This document shows, piece by piece, positions 24,675 through 33,660 of a DNA stretch of 64,000 nt. Made by a program: the position numbers and the translations under genes. This DNA comes from JBOFGK01 sp051649085 (GTDB lineage: Bacteria > Bacillota_I > Bacilli_A > UBA3375). How positions within the stretch are numbered: position 1 is the first letter of the stretch; every line of letters begins with the position of its first letter. The notes under the pieces are model-generated. The model saw only the letters and a list, made by a program, of their open reading frames with translations. It had not been told where the DNA came from and searched no databases. The stretch spans positions 43,221-107,220 of the forward strand of contig JBOFGK010000052.1 in the NCBI GenBank assembly GCA_051649085.1. Reading direction: 5' to 3'.

Positions 24675-26099
24675 ATGAAAAAAAATAAAGCGATTAATCC
24701 TAATGAGGGAAGTCAACGAAAGTTGGCTTCTCTCATACCAGGATATGCACAATTAAAAAATCAGCAAACAACAAAAGCACTGCTTTTTGGTAGCGTGTTT
24801 TACGGATTACTTATCTTGTTAATTGTTTGTTCGGTTTTTGTTTTACCAAAGTTTTTCAATAGTTCAATTGGTTTTAAACCAGGTTTAATTGGTGATAATT
24901 CCTTTTATATAATGGTTCAAGCTGTTTTGATTTTCATTGGATATGTAATCGTCATAATAATTGGAATTGCTTCGAAAAATGAGGCGCTTGCAACAGCAAA
25001 ATATATTGAAGAAAATAATGGGAAAGTTCCAACAATGAAAGAATCACTAAAAAACTTTAAAGAAAACGGCTTTGCAACAATGATTTTAATTCCAGCCTAC
25101 TTATTAGTGACATTGTTTGTCTTACTTCCAGTTACAATTACAATTATTATTTCATTTACAAATTATGGTTTTGGTAAGCAACCACCAAATATGCTTGTTG
25201 ATTGGGTTGGGCTTAAAAATTATTTTAGTTTTTTTGGTTCAACACAAGCGGGGGTAACTTCCTATGGTGAAATCTTTGGAAAAGTGTTAATTTGGACGGT
25301 AATTTGGACATTGATTGCGACAACACTTACAATTATTTTAGGGACAATTGTTGCATTTGTCTTTAACCAAGAAGATTTAAAATTAGGTAAATTTTTCTCA
25401 CCACTTTTCTTGTTACCATGGGCGATACCAGCCTTTATTACGATCGTGATGTTTTCACAAATGTTTGCAGATTCCCGAGGTTTTATTAATGTTTCGGTGC
25501 TTCCGTTTTTAGATCAAATTATTCCGGGAAACATCTATGCACCGCTCGAGTGGATTGCACATCTAGGTGGGAATATCGAACAAGGAACAACAATTGTGAA
25601 AATGAACAGTGACGGAGTAATGGAAGTTCCATGGAAAACTAATGCAATGTTGACTAAAACAGCACTGCTTATGATGCAGCCATTACTAGGTTTTTCTTAT
25701 GTATTTACAGTTGTCCTTGGAAGTTTAAAAGCAATTCCAAGTTCGTTATATCAAGCGGCAGAAATTGATGGGGCAAATAAATGGCAAAAGTTTAGAAGAA
25801 TAACGCTTCCACTCCTTATTTTAGCTATTTTACCGGTTTTAATTACACAATTTACATTTAATTTTAATAACTTCGGAATCATTTATTTATTCAATGAAGG
25901 TGGTCCTGGAACAATCGGTTTAGGTGCTGGTTCGAGTGATATTTTAATATCGTGGGTTTATAAAATGATTGGAAAAACATCAAGTCCACAATATGGAATT
26001 TCAGCAGCAGTTTCAATTTTAATGTCATTTATTACAGTTGGAGTATCAATGTTTATTTACTTACGCTCGAATTCGTTTAAAAAAGATGATCTGGTTTAG
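24675..26099 (+). CDS. malF: Maltodextrin ABC transporter permease MalF
   Basis: A 474-residue permease with about eight membrane segments, including an N-terminal extension with two additional helices as in MalF. The EAA loop that docks the ATPase is AAEIDGANKWQKFRRITLPL near residue 360. GGAG precedes the ATG. It lies 24 nt after malE and 11 nt before malG in one operon. Transport of maltose/maltodextrin is inferred from the similarity and from neighbouring glucan enzymes. Confidence 0.93.
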   Translation: MKKNKAINPNEGSQRKLASLIPGYAQLKNQQTTKALLFGSVFYGLLILLIVCSVFVLPKFFNSSIGFKPGLIGDNSFYIMVQAVLIFIGYVIVIIIGIASKNEALATAKYIEENNGKVPTMKESLKNFKENGFATMILIPAYLLVTLFVLLPVTITIIISFTNYGFGKQPPNMLVDWVGLKNYFSFFGSTQAGVTSYGEIFGKVLIWTVIWTLIATTLTIILGTIVAFVFNQEDLKLGKFFSPLFLLPWAIPAFITIVMFSQMFADSRGFINVSVLPFLDQIIPGNIYAPLEWIAHLGGNIEQGTTIVKMNSDGVMEVPWKTNAMLTKTALLMMQPLLGFSYVFTVVLGSLKAIPSSLYQAAEIDGANKWQKFRRITLPLLILAILPVLITQFTFNFNNFGIIYLFNEGGPGTIGLGAGSSDILISWVYKMIGKTSSPQYGISAAVSILMSFITVGVSMFIYLRSNSFKKDDLV

Positions 26100-26110
26100 G
26101 AGGGAAAATA

Positions 26111-26959
26111 ATGAAATTAATGACAAAAAGGTCAGAAAAAATAATTAGACACACAATTAGCTACATATTTATTTTTATTATGCTTGCAATAATCCTAATG
26201 CCAGTGATTTTTACAATCGCCTTTTCACTACAAAAAGGAAATACAACATTTATTTCGGAAATTAGTTTTAAAGATATTACATTTGAACATTATGCATCGT
26301 TACTTTTTTCAGGAGAAACAGCATATATTAGATGGTATGGAAATACATTAGTTGTCGCTCTATTAACAATTGTAATGCAAGTTGGAATCGTAATTTTAAC
26401 ATCATTTGCATTTTCTCGCTTTAAGTTTTGGGGGAAAAAACAAACACTAAGTGGTTTATTATTTATTCAAATGATTCCGAATATTATTGCTTTACCAACG
26501 TTTTATATATTAGCGGTTACTTTGAATATGCAAAATGTTTTATTCTTAGCACTTATTTATACTGGTGGAGCGATTCCAATGAATACTTTACTCCTAAAAG
26601 GGTATATGGATTCAATACCTAAAGAATTAGATCGATGTGCAAAAATTGATGGTGCGAGTGATTGGTTTGTTTTACGAAAAATAATTGTTCCATTATCAAA
26701 ACCAATGTTAGTAATTATGTCATTATGGGCTTTTATGGGGCCGTTTACGGACTTTATGACACCGAAGTTTATCTTCACATTAGTTCCTGATTATACGATA
26801 GCAACTGGACTTCAAACATTAATTGCAGATCCTAAAGGAGCATCGTATACAATGTATGCAGCTGGAGCATTAATGACAGCAATTCCAGTAGTTGTCTTAT
26901 TTTACTATGTACAAAAAGATTTAGTATCGGGTATTTTGAAAGGATCGGTGAAAGGTTAA
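26111..26959 (+). CDS. malG: Maltodextrin ABC transporter permease MalG
   Basis: A 282-residue permease with six membrane segments and the EAA loop CAKIDGASDWFVLRKIIVPL near residue 177. The C-terminal end (VSGILKGSVKG) is the usual MalG tail that inserts into the ATPase. The ribosome binding site AGGAGG lies 8 nt before the ATG. It pairs with MalF, and the ATPase gene starts 1 nt after its stop. Confidence 0.94.
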   Translation: MKLMTKRSEKIIRHTISYIFIFIMLAIILMPVIFTIAFSLQKGNTTFISEISFKDITFEHYASLLFSGETAYIRWYGNTLVVALLTIVMQVGIVILTSFAFSRFKFWGKKQTLSGLLFIQMIPNIIALPTFYILAVTLNMQNVLFLALIYTGGAIPMNTLLLKGYMDSIPKELDRCAKIDGASDWFVLRKIIVPLSKPMLVIMSLWAFMGPFTDFMTPKFIFTLVPDYTIATGLQTLIADPKGASYTMYAAGALMTAIPVVVLFYYVQKDLVSGILKGSVKG

Positions 26960-26960
26960 A

Positions 26961-28091
26961 ATGGCTAAAATAGAATTTAGAAATGTTGGAAAAAAATATG
27001 ATAATGTAAAAGGATCTGGTGCACGTGAGTGGGCGATTAGAAATATTAATTTTACGGTTGAAGAAAATGAATTTGTAACGTTTGTTGGACCAAGTGGTTG
27101 TGGTAAAAGTACAACTTTGAATTTAATTTCAGGATTAGAAGCAATCAGTGAAGGGGAACTAGTAGTTGATGGTCAAGTAATTAATGATTTTCTACCAAAA
27201 GATCGTGATATTGCAATGGTGTTCCAAAGTTACGCACTTTATCCGCATTTAACAGTTGCAGAAAATATTGGTTTTGGTCTAAAATTACGAAATGTGAAAA
27301 AAGCAGAAATTGATCAAAAAATTCAAGAAGTTGCTAAAGATTTAAATTTAGAAAATTATTTAACCGTTCGCCCGAAAGATCTTTCAGGTGGACAACAACA
27401 ACGTGTTGCACTTGCTCGTGCTTTAGTTAGAAAACCGAATTTATTCTTAATGGATGAACCATTATCAAATTTAGATGTTAAATTACGTGTTTCCACGAGA
27501 AAGAAAATTCGTGAAATTCATGATGCACTTAAGACGGTTAGTTTTTATGTAACTCATGACCAGGCAGAAGCGTTGACCATGAGTGACAAAGTCGTTGTAA
27601 TGTCTGATGGAAAAGTTGAACAAATTGGTAAACCACGCGAAATTTATAATTATCCTGCAAATGTTTTTGTTTCACGTTTTATTGGGTCGGTTCCGATGAA
27701 TATTATTAAAGGTAAATTAGACGGAAATGTATTTAGTGGATTAGATTTTTCAATTAAAGTTGAAATACCAGATGGCTTAATGAAAAAATTAGAAACTTAT
27801 AATAAATCAGAAGTGTACTTAGGTTTTAGACCAGAATATGTTTCAACAGACCAAATAATGAAAGAATTATATCCAAATGCACAGTTCAAAGTTAAATTAA
27901 ATCAAGTTGAATTTCTCGGAATTGATCAATATGGTTATGCAACAGGTGGGTGGAGTAATAATATTATTTTAAGGTTTGCTGGTCGTGAAGAAGTAAGTAC
28001 GGGAGATACAATTGATGTTGTATTAGATATGAACAAAGTGAAATTCTTTGATATTGACACACAAGAAACGTTAATTGATACAATAGAATGA
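26961..28091 (+). CDS. msmK: Sugar ABC transporter ATP-binding protein (MsmK/MalK-like)
   Basis: A 376-residue ABC ATPase of the carbohydrate CUT1 group. Walker A is GPSGCGKST near residue 46, the Q-loop is VFQSYALYPH, the signature is LSGGQQQR near 143, Walker B is LFLMDEPLSNLD, and the switch His is in VTHDQAEA. A C-terminal TOBE regulatory domain fills about 240-370. It energises MalFG. Lying inside the maltodextrin operon, it is probably dedicated to it, although MsmK-type ATPases often serve several importers. Confidence 0.94.
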   Translation: MAKIEFRNVGKKYDNVKGSGAREWAIRNINFTVEENEFVTFVGPSGCGKSTTLNLISGLEAISEGELVVDGQVINDFLPKDRDIAMVFQSYALYPHLTVAENIGFGLKLRNVKKAEIDQKIQEVAKDLNLENYLTVRPKDLSGGQQQRVALARALVRKPNLFLMDEPLSNLDVKLRVSTRKKIREIHDALKTVSFYVTHDQAEALTMSDKVVVMSDGKVEQIGKPREIYNYPANVFVSRFIGSVPMNIIKGKLDGNVFSGLDFSIKVEIPDGLMKKLETYNKSEVYLGFRPEYVSTDQIMKELYPNAQFKVKLNQVEFLGIDQYGYATGGWSNNIILRFAGREEVSTGDTIDVVLDMNKVKFFDIDTQETLIDTIE

Positions 28092-28106
28092 AAATAAAAA
28101 AAGGAA

Positions 28107-28964
28107 ATGAGAGTAAATATGAAAAAAGCAAAAAGTGCCAATAAAATTTATCTATTATATAAATTTGGTTTATATTCTAAGGAAATAAATGAGATTAGAT
28201 TAAAGCACTTTGTGGCCCTATTTTTGATGTCATTATCACTACTTATTTCTCCGTTCTTATACGGTTTTATTCAGAATTTCAATTATGAAAGTAAATTAGA
28301 AACAAAAATAGTTACAGACTTTGATTATGCAAAACTTGCTGAGCATTTTCAAACATGTCAAGTTAATAATTACACATTATCATGTACGAATTACTTAGAA
28401 AAAAATGATGATTTGACACTTAAAGTAATGGTCGATAAATACGAACCATTGACAACAGAATTTCAAGGTTTGGCATTTTTCGAAGATTTAGTGGTATTTA
28501 CAGATTTAACAACGAATACTAATTTATTCTTTCGTTATCCCCAAACTATTAACTTTTCTAGCTTGCTGACAAGTGATGAAGCTGCAAGTTCTTTAATAAT
28601 TGGAAGTTTTTTCAAGTTTACATCACTTTTAAATGGTTCAATTATTTTATTGACAATGCTTACAACACTTGTGATTTATAATCTAATTTTTCATGGATGC
28701 ATTATGCTGATTCTCTTGATTGTTAAATTAGTCCCAGCTTTTAAGCAAATTGGATTTACTGATTTATTTAAGATTGTCAGTTTTAGTATTTTTTATCCAA
28801 GCTTAATTTTCTTTATTTTAAGTGTTATCTTTAATCAGTTATTGCTTGCAAATTTACTTTATACATTTGGAATTGGTTTAGTTGTTTTCGTAAATGTTCT
28901 AGCATTATATGTGAAAAATACTAAGGAAGTAAAAGCGCGTTTGGATAATCAAAAGTTTCTATAA
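28107..28964 (+). CDS. DUF1189 membrane protein (YvdJ-like), maltodextrin operon
   Basis: A membrane protein of up to 285 residues with one helix near residue 33-55, an extracytoplasmic stretch of about 110 residues, then three or four helices in the C-terminal half. Layout and position match DUF1189 proteins such as B. subtilis YvdJ, which sits in the maltodextrin operon there; the function is unknown. The start is uncertain: the ATG at 28107 has its GGA only 2-3 nt away, while the ATG at 28119 (MKKAKS) has GAGAG at better spacing. It lies 15 nt after the ATPase gene. Confidence 0.7.
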   Translation: MRVNMKKAKSANKIYLLYKFGLYSKEINEIRLKHFVALFLMSLSLLISPFLYGFIQNFNYESKLETKIVTDFDYAKLAEHFQTCQVNNYTLSCTNYLEKNDDLTLKVMVDKYEPLTTEFQGLAFFEDLVVFTDLTTNTNLFFRYPQTINFSSLLTSDEAASSLIIGSFFKFTSLLNGSIILLTMLTTLVIYNLIFHGCIMLILLIVKLVPAFKQIGFTDLFKIVSFSIFYPSLIFFILSVIFNQLLLANLLYTFGIGLVVFVNVLALYVKNTKEVKARLDNQKFL

Positions 28965-28977
28965 GATTGGAGAGAGA

Positions 28978-30720
28978 ATGAATAAATTGCTTGGCTATGA
29001 GCATTTTGCTCAAAGTCCATATGTTTTTCAACTGTCAAATGAGGTAGTTGAACTTAGACTACGTGTTCCAGCTTCCGAAGTTTTACAAGTACTAGTAAAG
29101 TATGGCGATACATATTTAATTGAACAACCGGCTGATGTTAGTCAAGCCGAATTAGGAATGATTGGAACCGATGGTCGACATGATTGGTATAGTCAACAAC
29201 TTTCCACGCAGTTTAAACGACTATCATATTATTTTGTCGTAACAACGACTGATAAAAAACAAATTATTGTTAATGAAAAAGGTGTTTACTATTGCTCAGA
29301 AATGGCAAATTATCAACCGAATCAATTATATGTCTTTAATTTTCCATATATGTTTAAGGGGAATAAATTTGTTGTACCAAGTTGGGTTGAAAAGACAGTT
29401 TGGTATCAAATTTTTCCAGATCGTTTTAAACGTAAAGGTAATTATCGTTCAAAACTTAAGTGGCATCAAGGTGATGTTAATAACGAACAAGTGTATGGGG
29501 GAAATCTTGAAGGAATAATAAGTGAACTCGATTACTTAGAAGAACTTGGGATAACCGGGATTTATTTCACACCATTATTTAAAGCTGGAACATCTCATAA
29601 ATATGATACGGAAGATTACTTTGAAATTGATCCAGATTTTGGAACACTTGATGATTTTAAAAGATTAGTTTTAGAAGCACATAAACGAGGTATTCGGGTG
29701 ATGCTTGATGGAGTCTTTAATCATTTGAGCCGAAAACATCCATTTTTCCTAGATGTGCTAGCTAATAAAGAAAAATCCCAATACTATGATTGGTTTTATT
29801 TACTTGATCAAGAACAAGCACATTTAGCTGCTGATCATACATATGAAAGTTATCGTGATGTGTATTACTATGAGACATTTGCTTTTGAGCCGTTAATGCC
29901 AAAATTAAATACCGAAAATCCAGAAGTAATCGACTACTTTAAAAAGGTTGTTAGTTTTTGGACAAAACTGGGAATTGATGCATGGCGTTTAGATGTAGCA
30001 TACGAGCTTTCACACAAATTTGTTCGTGAACTCCGTCAAGAAATTCATCAACATAATCCAGAATGTTATTTTATTGGAGAAGTTTGGCATCAAGCACAGA
30101 CTTGGTTTAGAGGCGATGAGTTTGATGCGGTAATGAACTATTCATATACAAATCCCATTGTTGATTATTTTGCAAAAGAGCAAACAAATATTAGTGATTT
30201 AACAAACCGTTTGATGCAGGTTGAGATGTTATATGACTCAAATGTCTGTGCAAATGCTTTTAATGTTGTTGATACACATGATACGTCACGTTTATTATTT
30301 ATGTGCAATGAAGATAAAAATCGATTAAGATTTCTTATAACATTTCTATTTGCCCAAAAAGGATGTCCATGTATTTACTATGGAACTGAAATAGGGATGA
30401 CAGGTGATGGAGCAGATTTTCTCAATAATCGAAAATTAATGGTGTGGGAAAAAGCTAATCAAGATTTAGAATTATTTGAATTTTATAAACAACTTATTAA
30501 CTTTCGTAAAGAAAATGCCATTGAATTAAATCGTTCAAAGTTAGAAATTATTTCGGAAAAGCCACTTATGTTCACAACAACATCCAAACGAAAGAAAATT
30601 AATTATATTTTGAATAATACTGATCAAGCGATAGAAGTTAAAGTTGCAACTAGCTGGCTTGACTACTTATTAGTAAGCAATCAATTATTAGTAAATGGGG
30701 TGTATATTTATGAAGAATAA
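28978..30720 (+). CDS. Neopullulanase/cyclomaltodextrinase (GH13_20), first copy
   Basis: A 580-residue GH13 enzyme. An N-terminal CBM34-like domain (residues about 1-120) is followed by the catalytic barrel. The four GH13 regions are visible: MLDGVFNH (near 242), WRLDVAYE with the nucleophile Asp (near 334), GEVWH with the acid Glu (near 363), and NVVDTHDT (near 429). There is no signal peptide, so it acts on imported maltodextrins or cyclodextrins. GGAGAG precedes the ATG. It is the last gene of the malE operon before a terminator and is a close paralogue of the next gene. Confidence 0.93.
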   Translation: MNKLLGYEHFAQSPYVFQLSNEVVELRLRVPASEVLQVLVKYGDTYLIEQPADVSQAELGMIGTDGRHDWYSQQLSTQFKRLSYYFVVTTTDKKQIIVNEKGVYYCSEMANYQPNQLYVFNFPYMFKGNKFVVPSWVEKTVWYQIFPDRFKRKGNYRSKLKWHQGDVNNEQVYGGNLEGIISELDYLEELGITGIYFTPLFKAGTSHKYDTEDYFEIDPDFGTLDDFKRLVLEAHKRGIRVMLDGVFNHLSRKHPFFLDVLANKEKSQYYDWFYLLDQEQAHLAADHTYESYRDVYYYETFAFEPLMPKLNTENPEVIDYFKKVVSFWTKLGIDAWRLDVAYELSHKFVRELRQEIHQHNPECYFIGEVWHQAQTWFRGDEFDAVMNYSYTNPIVDYFAKEQTNISDLTNRLMQVEMLYDSNVCANAFNVVDTHDTSRLLFMCNEDKNRLRFLITFLFAQKGCPCIYYGTEIGMTGDGADFLNNRKLMVWEKANQDLELFEFYKQLINFRKENAIELNRSKLEIISEKPLMFTTTSKRKKINYILNNTDQAIEVKVATSWLDYLLVSNQLLVNGVYIYEE

Positions 30721-30791
30721 ATACTCAGGAAAAAAATGGACATTAGTCAGGTAACGACAGTTCAAAGTAAGAAAAAATAGTGATGTGCACC

Positions 30792-30825
30792 AACACCAGG
30801 CTGTATACAAGTTTGGTGTTTTTTT
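30792..30825 (+). terminator. Intrinsic terminator between the two neopullulanase genes
   Basis: AACACCA (30792-30798) pairs with TGGTGTT (30814-30820), followed by a T run. It may be partly read through, since no good promoter was found before the next gene. Confidence 0.65.
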
Positions 30826-30864
30826 ATAAGAAAACAGAGTATTAGAAATTATATTAGGAGAAAA

Positions 30865-32637
30865 ATGAATAGATTAATTGGTTATGAGCATTTATCAATG
30901 GAACCATATGTATATGCACTTGATAAAAAAACAGTCCAAGTTAGACTTAAGACGCCGACTAGAAGTGTTCAAAAAGTCATTGTTGAATTTGGTGATCCAT
31001 ATGATTGGCGAGAAATTGGTAATTCGGGAGAATATCAAATTTTTTCGAACGAAAAAGAAATGGAACTTATTGGCACTGATGGCCGATATGATTGGTATGT
31101 TGCTAACTTACATGAACCATATAAACGACTTTCATATAGTTTTAAGGTGACAAATATCGAGAATGAAACGATAATAATTGATGAAAAAGGTGTTTATATA
31201 GTACAAGAAGATTTTAAAACTTACGCAAATGCAGCCAACCGATTTAATTTTCCGTACTTTTTTGAAGAAAATGTCTTTAATGCACCTAAGTGGGTAGAAG
31301 AAACAATCTGGTATCAAATTTTTCCTGATCGTTTCAAGCGAGTAGGTGAGTTTAAATCGACACTTGATTGGGAACAAGAAATAGTAACAAATCAGCAAAT
31401 TTTTGGTGGTAATATTCAAGGAATAATAAGTGAACTGGACTATTTAGAAGAACTTGGAGTAACTGGCTTATATTTCACTCCATTATTCAAAGCAGCAACA
31501 CCTCACAAGTATGATACAGAAGATTATTATCAAATTGATCCGTCGTTTGGAACAGAAGCTGATTTTAAGGAATTAATTTCGAAAGCGCACCAGCGTGGAA
31601 TCAGAATTATGCTTGATGGAGTTTTCAATCACACTAGTCGCTTACATCCGCTGTTCATTGATGTGATTGAGCATAAAGAAAAGTCAAAATATTATAACTG
31701 GTTTTATATTAATGACACAGATAACTTACGCACAGTAGCAGATGCAAATTATCGTAACTTTAAGGAAGAATATCCGTATGAAACTTTTGGTCATACCCAA
31801 TATATGCCTAAATTGAATACGGAAAATCCTGAAGTAATTGAATACTTCAAACAAGTTGTAAAATATTGGACTGAATTTGGGATTGATGGTTGGCGACTTG
31901 ACGTTGCCAATGAATTAAGTCATTCATTTATCAAAGAATTACGAAAACAAATTAGAGCAATAAATCCAGAATGTTATTATATTGGTGAAATTTGGCATGA
32001 ATCGCAAAACTGGTTGCGTGGAGATGAATTTGATGCTGTCATGAATTATGTCTATACAAATCCAATGATTGATTTTTTTGCTAGACAAACGATTTCTGCA
32101 GAAGAATTAGCAAATCGCTTAATGTATACGGAAATGACTTATAATTCACACGTTTGTGCAAATGCCTTTAATGTAGTTGATACGCATGATACAGAAAGAA
32201 TTTTATATACATGTCAAGAAGATAAAGTACGTTTACGCTTTTTACAAACATTTTTACTAAGTCAAAAAGGAAGTCCGTGTATTTATTATGGAACAGAAAT
32301 TGGGATGAGTGGAGATGGGAAAAAAGATAATAATAATCGCCGTCCAATGGTTTGGGCTGAACAAAAGCAGGACATGCAACTGCTAGAATTCTTTAAACAA
32401 ATTATTGCCTTTAGAAAAGCGAATGCTAAATTTTTAAATCAAGCAAAATTAACAATTGTTCAAACAGAACCATTTAGTTTTATTACAACAAATGAAACAC
32501 GAACAATTAATTACCTTTTCAATACATCAGCAGTAGCTCTTGATGTAAGTGAAATTGTCAACAATAGAAAAATAGCAGTTGCAGTTGATCTGCAAAAAGA
32601 ACAATTGCAAAGTGGTGGTATATTAATTTATGAATAA
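30865..32637 (+). CDS. Neopullulanase/cyclomaltodextrinase (GH13_20), second copy
   Basis: A 590-residue paralogue of the preceding enzyme, co-linear along the whole length, with the CBM34-like N-domain and the GH13 motifs MLDGVFNH, WRLDVANE, GEIWH and NVVDTHDT. It differs mainly by a longer loop near residue 50 and by Thr/Ser changes around the active site (HDTERIL where the first copy has HDTSRLL), which may shift substrate preference between maltodextrin and branched or cyclic chains. AGGAG precedes the ATG. The esterase gene starts just after its stop. It is cytoplasmic, like its twin. Confidence 0.93.
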   Translation: MNRLIGYEHLSMEPYVYALDKKTVQVRLKTPTRSVQKVIVEFGDPYDWREIGNSGEYQIFSNEKEMELIGTDGRYDWYVANLHEPYKRLSYSFKVTNIENETIIIDEKGVYIVQEDFKTYANAANRFNFPYFFEENVFNAPKWVEETIWYQIFPDRFKRVGEFKSTLDWEQEIVTNQQIFGGNIQGIISELDYLEELGVTGLYFTPLFKAATPHKYDTEDYYQIDPSFGTEADFKELISKAHQRGIRIMLDGVFNHTSRLHPLFIDVIEHKEKSKYYNWFYINDTDNLRTVADANYRNFKEEYPYETFGHTQYMPKLNTENPEVIEYFKQVVKYWTEFGIDGWRLDVANELSHSFIKELRKQIRAINPECYYIGEIWHESQNWLRGDEFDAVMNYVYTNPMIDFFARQTISAEELANRLMYTEMTYNSHVCANAFNVVDTHDTERILYTCQEDKVRLRFLQTFLLSQKGSPCIYYGTEIGMSGDGKKDNNNRRPMVWAEQKQDMQLLEFFKQIIAFRKANAKFLNQAKLTIVQTEPFSFITTNETRTINYLFNTSAVALDVSEIVNNRKIAVAVDLQKEQLQSGGILIYE

Positions 32638-32659
32638 ACGACTGTTTGAAAGGAGTGAC

Positions 32660-33460
32660 ATGTTTGAGCAAATTGTAATTAATAGTCAGTGGCTTGAGCG
32701 AGAAATAATAATTGATGTTCGACAGCCTAAAAAGCCGTTTATGCAAGTGCTGTTTGCACATGATAGCCAAAATTTATTTTTCAAAGAAACTGCTAGCTTT
32801 GGAACTACATGGGGGCTTGCGGAAACTTTAGAAAAACTAGAAGCAAATGGTTATCCGCCAACACTTGTAATCGGTTTTCGAGCAAATAATCAAAATTTTG
32901 GAATAGAACGTCTGCGAGAATATTCGCTGTTCGACAATAATCAGATTTTGCTTAAAAGATTCACGAATGAACAGGCAATTTTAAATTTATATCCGAATTT
33001 AAAGTTAGAGGCAAAAGGGAAAAAGCATTTGCAATTTTTGATGAAAGAACTTATTCCAGCAGTTACAACTAAGTATCAAATAGCTAATCAAATGCCAAAG
33101 TATATTATTGGTTCAAGTATGGGTGGCTTAATGTCGCTTACAACTGTTTTAGAGTATCAACAATATTTTACAGGTGCGTATTGTCTTTCAAATGCCTTTT
33201 GGTATTGTGAGTCTGTGCTTTTAGAATATATTCAAAAGCTTGAGGTTGAAAATTCAAATTTGAAATTATATTTAGATACAGGAACAAATGAGGCACATGG
33301 AGAAATAACCGAAGAAGATTATCTATTACCAAATCGCAAGGTGGTTGCAGCTTTAAAAGAAAAGTTTGAACATGTTGTATATCAAGAAATAACTGGTGGT
33401 GAACATCATGAAAATTCGTGGTCAAAGCGTTTGGAATTGATTTTAACCCAAAAATTTTAA
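32660..33460 (+). CDS. Putative esterase (alpha/beta hydrolase, Fes/EstD-like), copy 1
   Basis: A 266-residue hydrolase of the putative-esterase type. The nucleophile elbow is IIGSSMGGLMSL (GxSxG near residue 155), and late in the chain are an acidic DTGTNE segment and a His in GGEHHENSW, completing a plausible Ser-Asp-His triad. The start at 32660 follows GAAAGGAGTGAC, far better than an ATG at 32630 that overlaps the preceding stop. No signal peptide is present. Placement next to alpha-glucan enzymes suggests removal of ester groups from imported glucans, which is inference. Confidence 0.8.
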   Translation: MFEQIVINSQWLEREIIIDVRQPKKPFMQVLFAHDSQNLFFKETASFGTTWGLAETLEKLEANGYPPTLVIGFRANNQNFGIERLREYSLFDNNQILLKRFTNEQAILNLYPNLKLEAKGKKHLQFLMKELIPAVTTKYQIANQMPKYIIGSSMGGLMSLTTVLEYQQYFTGAYCLSNAFWYCESVLLEYIQKLEVENSNLKLYLDTGTNEAHGEITEEDYLLPNRKVVAALKEKFEHVVYQEITGGEHHENSWSKRLELILTQKF

Positions 33461-33512
33461 AAATAAAATATTCAATTTGTGAAATATTTGATTAATATAA
33501 AATATAATTTAA

Positions 33513-33552
33513 AAAAGATTCTATGTCAACTAACCAGACTAGAATCTTTTTA
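33513..33552 (+). terminator. Intrinsic terminator after the first esterase
   Basis: AAAAGATTCTA (33513-33523) pairs with TAGAATCTTTT (33540-33550), followed by T. Confidence 0.8.
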
Positions 33553-33580
33553 TTTTTAGTTACCAATTGTTATAGGACAA

Positions 33581-33617
33581 AAAATAAAACGTAGACAAAC
33601 TATTTAATTTGTCTACG
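33581..33617 (-). terminator. Terminator of the M6 protease gene
   Basis: CGTAGACAAA and TTTGTCTACG (33590-33599/33608-33617). On the minus strand TTTTATTTTTT follows. Confidence 0.8.
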
Positions 33618-33660
33618 CTTTTAAAATATAATATAAAAGATTTTAAATATTTTTAATCGA

